DNA from: CADEEN01 sp963738425
Lineage (GTDB): Bacteria > Pseudomonadota > Gammaproteobacteria > Burkholderiales > Burkholderiaceae_C
DNA length: 64,000 nucleotides
Direction of reading: 5' to 3'
Assembly (NCBI GenBank): GCA_963738425.1
Contig: CAVTWT010000003.1
Coordinates: forward strand, 248,001 to 312,000
Shown here piece by piece: positions 57,655 to 64,000 of this stretch. The translations under genes were made by a program, and so were the position numbers. The notes under the pieces were generated by a model. The model was not told where the DNA came from. It made no database searches and saw only the letters and a program-made list of their open reading frames with translations. The first letter of the stretch is position 1. The number at the start of each line of letters is the position of its first letter.

Positions 57655-59204
57655 GGCAGCTGGCGCGGGCTCTCTTCATCGCTCTGACGCTGCTGCGTTT
57701 CGGCATCGACGACATCGCGTTGTCGGGCCTGAAGCAACGCTGGGTGCGTACGCTGGCTCGAGCGGTGACGGTTGGCCGCCGATTCGATGAGCCGCGCGGC
57801 GTACGCTTGCGGCGTGCGCTCGAAAGACTCGGACCGATCTTCGTCAAGTTCGGCCAGGTGCTGTCGACGCGGCGCGATCTGCTGCCCGCGGACATTGCCG
57901 ACGAGTTGGCGCAATTGCAGGACAACGTGCCACCTTTTCCGGCTGCGCAATCGGCGGCAATCGTCGAGCGCGCGTTCGGCAAGCCGCTGACGGAGGTCTT
58001 TGCGAGCTTCGACGCCGAGCCTGTGGCCAGCGCGTCGATCGCTCAGGTCCACTTTGCGGTGCTCAGGAGTGGCCGCGAGGTCGCGGTCAAGGTGCTGCGC
58101 CCCGGCATGCTGCGCGCGATCGACGATGACATTGCGCTGCTGCACCGCCTGGCGCGGTGGGTCGAGCGCAGCAGCGAGGACGGCAAGCGCCTGAAGCCGC
58201 GCGAAGTCGTTGCCGAGTTCGACACCTACTTGCACGACGAGCTGGACCTGGTGCGCGAAGCGGCCAACGCGGCGCAATTGCGGCGCAACATGGCGGGGTT
58301 GGCGCTGGTGGAAATTCCCGAGATGTACTGGGACTGGTGCACCGCCAACGTCATGGTGATGCAGCGCATGAACGGCATCCCGATCGGCCAGACCGAGCGC
58401 CTGTTGGCTGCGGGCGTCGATCTGAAGCGCTTGTCGCGCGACGGTGTGACGATCTTCTTCACGCAAGTATTTCGCGACGGCTTTTTCCACGCCGACATGC
58501 ACCCGGGCAACATCCAGGTCAGCATCGATCCGGCCACGTTCGGCCGCTACATCGCGTTGGACTTCGGCATCGTCGGCACGCTGACCGACAATGACCGCGA
58601 CTACCTGGCGCAGAACTTCCTCGCCTTCTTCCGCCGTGACTACAAACGCGTCGCCGAGCTGCATCTCGAAAGCGGGTGGGTGCCGGGGGAGACGCGAGTC
58701 GACGCGCTGGAGAGCGCGATCCGCACCGTCTGCGAGCCGCTGTTCGACCGGCCACTCAAAGACATCTCGCTCGGCCAGGTGCTGTTGCGCCTCTTCCAGA
58801 CATCGCGGCGCTTCAACGTCCAAATCCAGCCGCAACTCGTGTTGTTGCAGAAGACCCTGCTCAACGTCGAGGGCCTGGGCCGTCAACTCGACCCCGAACT
58901 CGACTTGTGGAGCACCGCCAAGCCGTTTCTCGAACGCTGGATGAGCGAGCAGGTCGGCATGGAAGGACTGGCGCAGCGCTTGAAGGACGAAGCGCCGCGC
59001 TATGCGAAGCTGCTGCCCGAACTGCCACGTTTGCTGCATGCGGCGCTGCAGCCGCGCGAAGACTCGGCATCGATGCAGTTGCTGCTGGCAGAGCAACGCC
59101 GCACCAACCGCCTGCTGCGCGCTGCGCTGTGGGTCGCTGTCGGCTTTGCCGCCGGGCTGCTGGTGGCCCAGCTCTTGCTGCGTTTTACACCGGCTTGGCG
59201 TTGA
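57651..59204 (+). CDS. ubiB: UbiB, ubiquinone biosynthesis kinase-like protein
   Basis: A 517-residue atypical kinase/ATPase of the ABC1/ADCK family required for ubiquinone synthesis. Motifs: FVKFGQVLSTR (KXGQ), PVASASIAQVH (alanine-rich loop), EVAVKVLRPG (catalytic Lys), HADMHPGN and ALDFGIVG (metal-binding). One or two C-terminal transmembrane helices (WVAVGFAAGLLVAQLLL) anchor it to the inner membrane. It is coupled to ubiJ by a four-base overlap. Length and motifs are complete. Confidence 0.95.
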   Translation: MRQLARALFIALTLLRFGIDDIALSGLKQRWVRTLARAVTVGRRFDEPRGVRLRRALERLGPIFVKFGQVLSTRRDLLPADIADELAQLQDNVPPFPAAQSAAIVERAFGKPLTEVFASFDAEPVASASIAQVHFAVLRSGREVAVKVLRPGMLRAIDDDIALLHRLARWVERSSEDGKRLKPREVVAEFDTYLHDELDLVREAANAAQLRRNMAGLALVEIPEMYWDWCTANVMVMQRMNGIPIGQTERLLAAGVDLKRLSRDGVTIFFTQVFRDGFFHADMHPGNIQVSIDPATFGRYIALDFGIVGTLTDNDRDYLAQNFLAFFRRDYKRVAELHLESGWVPGETRVDALESAIRTVCEPLFDRPLKDISLGQVLLRLFQTSRRFNVQIQPQLVLLQKTLLNVEGLGRQLDPELDLWSTAKPFLERWMSEQVGMEGLAQRLKDEAPRYAKLLPELPRLLHAALQPREDSASMQLLLAEQRRTNRLLRAALWVAVGFAAGLLVAQLLLRFTPAWR

Positions 59205-59256
59205 GGCCCGACTAAACTTTCGCCCGCCGTCAACGCCACTTTCTGCGGAGCTCGCC

Positions 59257-60747
59257 TTGCTGATCTTCTTCGTCGTTGCCTACCTGCTGGTCACCATCGC
59301 CATCGGCCTCGTCGCTGCGCGGCGCGTGCATGGTGCCAAAGACTTTCTGGTTGCCGGCCGATCGCTGCCGCTGTACATGAACGTGGCCACGGTGTTCGCC
59401 ACCTGGTTCGGCGCCGAGACGGTGCTGTCGGTGTCGGCGACGTTCGCCAAGGACGGTTTGAACGGCATCCCTGGCGACCCGTTCGGCGCGTCGGTCTGCC
59501 TGGTGATCGCGGCGCTGCTGTTCGCCAAGCTGTTCTACCGAATGAACCTGCTGACGATCGGCGATTTCTACAAGCAGCGCTATGGCAAGGCAGTCGAAGT
59601 CCTGACCAGCGTCGCCATCGTGCTCAGCTATCTTGGCTGGACCTCGGCGCAGATGACGGCGCTCGGTTTGGTGATCGCCACGCTGTCGGGCGGCGCGATC
59701 GAGTTGAACACCGCCATCCTCATCGGCGCTGGCGTGGTCATGATCTACACGATCTTCGGCGGCATGTGGTCTGTTGCCTTCACCGACCTGTTCCAGACGG
59801 TCGTCATCCTGATCGGTCTGTCGCTGGTGGCTTTTCTTGTCGGTGACCTTGCCGGCGGGGCGGGGAAGGTGCTTTCGCAGGCCGCGGCCGACGGCAAGCT
59901 GGTGATGTTCCCGGCCGACATGGACGGCGCGGCCTGGTGGGCAATGGCCGGCGCGTTCTTCGCCTTTGCCTTTGGCTCGGTGCCGCAGCAGGACGTGTTC
60001 CAGCGCATGACCAGCGCCAAGGATGAAAAGACCGCCGTGCGCGGCACGGTGATCGGCGCGCTGATCTATTTCTGTTTCGCCTTCGTGCCGATCTTCATCG
60101 CTTACGCCGCGCTTGTCGCCGATCCGTCGATGAAAGAGCTTTTCGCCGCCGAAGATGCACGCGACGTGCAGCGCATCCTGCCTGATCTGGTACTCGGCAA
60201 GATGCCGTTGTGGGCACAGATCATGTTCTTTGGTGCGTTGTTGTCGGCGATCCTGTCGACGGCCAGCGGTGCGCTGCTGGCGCCGACGGCGCTGTTTACG
60301 GAGAACGTGCTGCGTCCCTTCGTGCCCAACATGGGCGACAAGCAGTTCCTGCTGACGCTTCGGATCATCCTCGTCACATTCACCGCAGGTGCGCTGCTGT
60401 TCGCGCTCAACAGCAAGAGCACGATGTACGAGATGGTGCAGAACGCCTACAACGTGACGCTGGCGGGCGCGTTCATTCCGCTGGTGGCGGGCGCTTACTG
60501 GAAGAGAGCAACGACGCAGGGCGCGCTGTTTTCGATCATCCTGGGCATCGGCACCTGGTTGGCTGCCAACACCGTGGCAGCGGACGCGATGGTGCCGGCC
60601 AACCTGGTCGGCTTCTTCGCATCGGTCATCGGTATGCTCCTCGGATCGCTGGCGCCGCAGATCATCGGCAACAAGGGCCACTCGATCGAAGCGGCGTTGA
60701 AGGCAGCGCACCATCATCACGGTGGGCACACTGCAAAGCACCATTGA
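59257..60747 (+). CDS. Sodium:solute symporter (SSS) family transporter
   Basis: A 496-residue inner-membrane transporter with about 13 hydrophobic helices of the SSS family. Features: FFVVAYLLVTIAIGLVAARR, KDFLVAGRSLPLYMNVATVF and ATWFGAETVLSVSATF (sodium-site helices), GDFYKQRYGKAVEVL, FGGMWSVAFTDLFQTVVILI, and FGALLSAILSTASGALLAPT. The C-terminus is histidine-rich (HHHHGG, KHH). I place the start at TTG 59257 because CGGAG lies six bases upstream and no ATG/GTG gives a better fit; upstream codons overlap ubiB. The substrate is not predictable. Confidence 0.85.
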   Translation: MLIFFVVAYLLVTIAIGLVAARRVHGAKDFLVAGRSLPLYMNVATVFATWFGAETVLSVSATFAKDGLNGIPGDPFGASVCLVIAALLFAKLFYRMNLLTIGDFYKQRYGKAVEVLTSVAIVLSYLGWTSAQMTALGLVIATLSGGAIELNTAILIGAGVVMIYTIFGGMWSVAFTDLFQTVVILIGLSLVAFLVGDLAGGAGKVLSQAAADGKLVMFPADMDGAAWWAMAGAFFAFAFGSVPQQDVFQRMTSAKDEKTAVRGTVIGALIYFCFAFVPIFIAYAALVADPSMKELFAAEDARDVQRILPDLVLGKMPLWAQIMFFGALLSAILSTASGALLAPTALFTENVLRPFVPNMGDKQFLLTLRIILVTFTAGALLFALNSKSTMYEMVQNAYNVTLAGAFIPLVAGAYWKRATTQGALFSIILGIGTWLAANTVAADAMVPANLVGFFASVIGMLLGSLAPQIIGNKGHSIEAALKAAHHHHGGHTAKHH

Positions 60748-60803
60748 GGCCGGCAGCATGGGCGCCATCCTTATAATTCGCAGTTCCGTCTGCGAGGTTG
60801 ACC

Positions 60804-61167
60804 ATGCCCATCTACGCCTATCGCTGCGCTGCCTGCGGCCATGCGAAAGACGTTCTGCAAAAAATGTCCGACGCGCCTTTGACGGTCTGCCCGTCCTGCG
60901 CGGCGCCGCGCTTCGAAAAGCAGGTCACGGCCGCCGGCTTCCAGTTGAAGGGCTCGGGCTGGTACGTCACCGATTTCCGCGAAGGCGCGGCCAAGAAGGT
61001 CGACAAGACCGTCGAGACCACGGCCGACAGGAAAGACGGCGAGACCAAACCGGCGGGCGATAGCGCCTCCGCGGCGCCCGTTCCGGCGCCTTCTCCTGCG
61101 CCTGCAGCCTCGGCCAGCGCCATCGCCCGCAGCGGCGCCACCGCCTTCGAGTTCTTCGTCGTCATGA
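60804..61167 (+). CDS. FmdB-family zinc-ribbon protein (end probably frameshifted)
   Basis: A small regulatory-type zinc ribbon of about 120 residues. MPIYAYRCAACGHAKDVLQK and VCPSCAAP supply four zinc-ligand cysteines; QLKGSGWYVTDFR is typical FmdB, followed by an alanine/proline-rich tail. As given, the frame runs straight into the DUF502 protein without a stop. In the +1 frame the tail would end PPSSSSSS and stop at TGA 61165-61167, overlapping the DUF502 ATG (ATGA), the usual arrangement in Burkholderiales. I therefore annotate two genes and suspect one extra base in the alanine/proline-coding tract around 61100-61140. Confidence 0.8.
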
Positions 61168-61790
61168 AGAAGTACCTCATCGCGGGCCTGCTGGTCTGGC
61201 TGCCGCTGACGGTCACGATCTGGGTGCTGCATGCGGTGCTCGGCATCGTCAGCGATCTGTTCGGCTGGCTCCTGACCGCTTCGCAAACCGTGCTGCCCGC
61301 GGCGGCGTTCGCGCCGATCGAGATGCTGCGCAAGGTGCCGGGCCTGGGCGTGCTGGTGATGTTGCTGCTGCTGCTGGCCACCGGCGTCTTTGCGGCCAAC
61401 ATCGTCGGCCAGTGGTGGCTGCGGCAAGGCAGCCGCATCCTGCACCGCATCCCGATCGTCAAGTCGATCTACAGCTCGGTCAAGCAAGTCTCCGACACGC
61501 TGTTTTCATCGAGCGGCAACGCCTTTCGCGAAGCCGTGCTGGTGCAGTACCCGCGCGAAGGCTCCTGGACGATCGCCTTCGTCACCGGCAAGCCCGGCGG
61601 CGAGGCGGCGCAGCATCTTCACGCCGACTATGTCAGCCTGTACGTGCCGACGACGCCGAACCCGACCTCCGGATTCTTCTTGATGGTGCCGCGCGCCGAC
61701 GTGGTCGCGTTGCGCATGAGCGTCAACGAAGCGCTGAAGTACATCATTTCGATGGGTGTCGTGGCGCCGCCGGTGACCGCACGAAATTGA
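61164..61790 (+). CDS. DUF502 inner-membrane protein
   Basis: A 208-residue DUF502 family membrane protein. MKKYLIAGLLVWLPLTVTIW is the standard family start, with a second helix at LGVLVMLLLLLATGVFAANI. Soluble motifs are RIPIVKSIYSSVKQVSDTLF, FREAVLVQYPREGSWTIAF and VPTTPNPTSGFFLMVPR. Function unknown; the gene is conserved between fmdB and aspS in betaproteobacteria. See the fmdB entry for the apparent in-frame fusion. Confidence 0.88.
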   Translation: MKKYLIAGLLVWLPLTVTIWVLHAVLGIVSDLFGWLLTASQTVLPAAAFAPIEMLRKVPGLGVLVMLLLLLATGVFAANIVGQWWLRQGSRILHRIPIVKSIYSSVKQVSDTLFSSSGNAFREAVLVQYPREGSWTIAFVTGKPGGEAAQHLHADYVSLYVPTTPNPTSGFFLMVPRADVVALRMSVNEALKYIISMGVVAPPVTARN

Positions 61791-61868
61791 TCCGGCCGGA
61801 CGCGCGGCGGGCGTTCGGCCTTTGATGGCGCCGACCCAACATCAACACGATTGACCGGAGTTCCTGAA

Positions 61869-63660
61869 ATGCGAACCACTTACTGCGGCCTCGTCAGCGA
61901 AGCGCTGATGGGCCAGACCGTCACCCTCATGGGCTGGGCGCACCGCCGCCGCGATCATGGCGGCGTGATCTTCATCGACCTGCGCGACCGTGAAGGCCTG
62001 GTGCAGATCGTCTGCGACCCCGACCGCGCCGAGACTTTCAAGACAGCCGAGGATGTGCGCAACGAGTTCTGCCTGAAGATCATCGGCAAGGTTCGCGCGC
62101 GCCCCGCCGGCACCGAGAATGGCAACCTCGTCAGCGGCAAGATCGAAGTGCTGGCGCATGAGGTCGAAGTGCTCAACCCCAGCGTCACGCCGCCGTTCCA
62201 GCTCGACGACGAGAACCTGTCGGAGACCGTGCGCCTGACGCACCGCGTGCTCGACCTGCGCCGGCCGCCGATGCAGCGCAACATGATGCTGCGCTACCGC
62301 GTCGCCATGGAGGTGCGCAAGTTCCTCGACGCCAACGGCTTCATCGACATCGAGACGCCGATGTTGACCAAGAGCACGCCCGAAGGCGCGCGCGACTACC
62401 TCGTGCCGTCGCGTGTGCACGACGGCATGTTTTTCGCGCTGCCGCAGTCGCCGCAGCTGTTCAAGCAGCTGCTGATGGTGGCCGGCTTCGACCGCTACTA
62501 CCAGATCACCAAGTGCTTCCGCGACGAAGACCTGCGCGCCGACCGCCAGCCCGAGTTCACGCAGATCGACATCGAAACCTCGTTCCTCACCGAGGAAGAG
62601 ATCCGCACGATGTTCGAGGGCATGATCCGCAGCACCTTCCATCACGCGATCGGCGTCGAACTGCCGCCGTTCCCGGTCATGACCTGGACCGACGCGATGC
62701 GCCTGTACGGCTCCGACAAACCCGACCTGCGCGTCAAGCTCGAGTTCACCGAGCTCACCGACGTGATGAAGGACGTCGACTTCAAGGTCTTCTCCGGGCC
62801 CTGCCAACCACGCCGAAGGCCGTGTCGTTGCGTTGCGCGTGCCCGGCGGCGCCGAGATGAGCCGCGGCGAGATCGACGGCTACACCGAGTTCGTCAAGAT
62901 CTACGGCGCCAAGGGCCTGGCCTGGATCAAGGTCAACGAGGCCGGCGCCGGCCGCGATGGGCTGCAGTCGCCGATCGTCAAGAACCTTCACGACCGGGCG
63001 CTGGCCGAGATCATGAAGCGCACGGGTGCGAGGAACGGCGACCTGATCTTCTTCGGCGCCGACAAGGCCAAGGTCGTCAACGACGGCATCGGCGCCTTGC
63101 GCGTCAAAGTCGGCCACAGCGAGTTCGGCAAGACCAAGGGCCTGGCGCATGGCGACTGGGAGCCGCTGTGGGTGGTGGACTTTCCGATGTTTGAACATGA
63201 CGACGACGCGCAGCGCTGGAACGCCGTGCATCACCCGTTCACCAGCCCGAAAGACGGCCACGAAGACTGGCTCGAAACCGATCCGGGACGCTGCGTCGCC
63301 AAAGCCTATGACGTGGTCTTGAACGGCATCGAACTCGGCGGTGGCTCGGTGCGGATCCACCGCGAAGAGGTGCAGAGCAAGGTCTTCCGCGCGCTGAAGA
63401 TCAGCGCCGAAGAAGCGAAGCTGAAGTTCGGCTTCCTGCTCGACGCGCTGCAGTACGGCGCGCCGCCCCACGGCGGCATCGCCATTGGCCTCGATCGCTT
63501 CGTCATGCTGATGACTGGCGCCGAGAGCCTGCGCGACGTGATCGCGTTCCCGAAGACACAGCGCGCACAGGATCTGCTGACCAATGCGCCAGGGCCGGTG
63601 GACGAGAAGCAGCTGCGCGAGCTGCACATTCGCCTGCGCAACACCGGCGCCACCGCCTGA
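61869..63660 (+). CDS. aspS: Aspartyl-tRNA synthetase (one frameshift)
   Basis: Essential class II synthetase, 596 residues after repair, the normal bacterial length. The anticodon-binding OB domain is at the N-terminus (LMGWAHRRRDHGGVIFIDLR). Class II motif 2 is TKCFRDEDLRADRQPEFTQ and motif 3 is GGIAIGLDRFVML. The GAD insertion domain lies between. The frame breaks at about 62800, where GGGCCCTGCC should be GGGCCTGCC to give FSGPANHAEGRVVALR. Because aspS is essential and every other part is perfect, the extra C is almost certainly a sequence error. CGGAG ten bases before ATG 61869 supports the start. Confidence 0.94.
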
Positions 63661-63668
63661 CGCATTTC

Positions 63669-64000
63669 ATGGCGAGCACAGCGTCGCCAACTGCTGCGGA
63701 CCGCGTCGCCGAGCTCGACCTGCTGCGCGGTTTCGCGGCGTTGTTGATGGTTTTCAACCACGTCGGCTACGCGGCGCTGAATCCGCAGGCCGCGCAGCAC
63801 GGCGCATCCGGCGCCGTCGTGTTTCTCGGCAGCATGGCGCCGGTGCTGTTCTTTTTCGCCACCGGCTTTGGCGGCGGCTTGGCCGCGCGTCCCGCCCCTT
63901 GGCGTTCGGTGGCTGACAAGGTGCTGCTGCTCGTGCTGGCCGATCAGTTCCTCAGTTGGAGTATCGGCCGCTCTCTGGGGCTGGACTTCTTCGGTTTCAT
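63669..64000 (+). CDS. Membrane acyltransferase/DUF1624-like protein (partial)
   Basis: The first ~110 residues of a membrane protein running off the window end. MASTASPTAADRVAELDLLR then GFAALLMVFNHVGYAAL is the opening of acyltransferase-3 or heparan-alpha-glucosaminide-N-acetyltransferase-like proteins (the histidine in NHVG corresponds to the catalytic region of acyltransferase-3 enzymes). At least three hydrophobic segments are present. It begins eight bases after the aspS stop. The exact subfamily cannot be settled from the fragment. Confidence 0.6.
   Translation, partial: MASTASPTAADRVAELDLLRGFAALLMVFNHVGYAALNPQAAQHGASGAVVFLGSMAPVLFFFATGFGGGLAARPAPWRSVADKVLLLVLADQFLSWSIGRSLGLDFFGF

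Noticed and set aside
60804..61790. Novel FmdB-DUF502 fusion protein
   Set aside because: The +1 frame supplies a stop overlapping the DUF502 start, and +1 indels are common in this window, so two genes are far more likely.

Overview
The window is GC-rich chromosomal DNA from a betaproteobacterium, most likely Burkholderiales. The signs are the flanking housekeeping genes (DUF971-ubiE, ubiJ-ubiB, fmdB-DUF502-aspS), an exosortase-B type exopolysaccharide (EPS) locus, and very strong third-position GC bias, which produces long meaningless antisense frames. I saw no rRNA, tRNA, CRISPR array, transposase or integrase.

Layout. 1-2825 (minus strand): glycerol-3-phosphate ABC transporter genes ugpB-ugpA-ugpE, with ugpE cut by the window edge. 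2998-6880: a very large FAD/Fe-S oxidoreductase of the DUF3683 family. 6862-7106: nested palindromes. 7154-9214: an EAL phosphodiesterase with a degenerate GGDEF domain. 9369-10649: DUF971 protein and UbiE. 10735-56978: a 46-kb surface-polymer and natural-product island. 57142-64000: ubiJ, ubiB, a sodium:solute symporter, fmdB, DUF502, aspS and the start of an acyltransferase.

The island has three parts. The right part (37.8-57 kb, minus strand) is a Wzx/Wzy-type EPS system: the priming transferase EpsB, outer-membrane EpsL, GalE, EpsD/E/F/G, exosortase XrtB, an O-antigen-ligase-type polymerase, a flippase, three glycosyltransferases, a 2OG-Fe(II) oxygenase and a WecG-type transferase fused to a STAS domain. 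The middle (20-31.4 kb, minus strand) is a two-gene NRPS-PKS assembly line. The NRPS has an N-terminal formyltransferase, a partial condensation domain, an adenylation domain interrupted by a luciferase-like monooxygenase, and a carrier domain. The PKS is KS-AT-KR-DH-ACP-TE. The left part (10.7-20 kb) holds glycosyltransferases, a polysaccharide deacetylase and the Sfp-type phosphopantetheinyl transferase needed to activate the carrier domains. Two paralogous G8/beta-helix proteins resembling animal CEMIP/TMEM2 lie at 10.7-13.4 and 32.7-35.9 kb. EpsI lies at 31.7 kb, away from XrtB.

A plausible reading is that one island makes a sugar polymer and a small N-formylated amino-acid/polyketide product, either as a decoration of the polymer or as a separate compound. 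The gene arrangement is visible here; the joint function is inference.

Data quality matters. About two dozen apparent single-base frameshifts, mostly +1 and often in short homopolymers, interrupt otherwise well-conserved genes, including the essential aspS. They look like sequence errors, so I annotate the affected genes as whole CDSs and give the break points.
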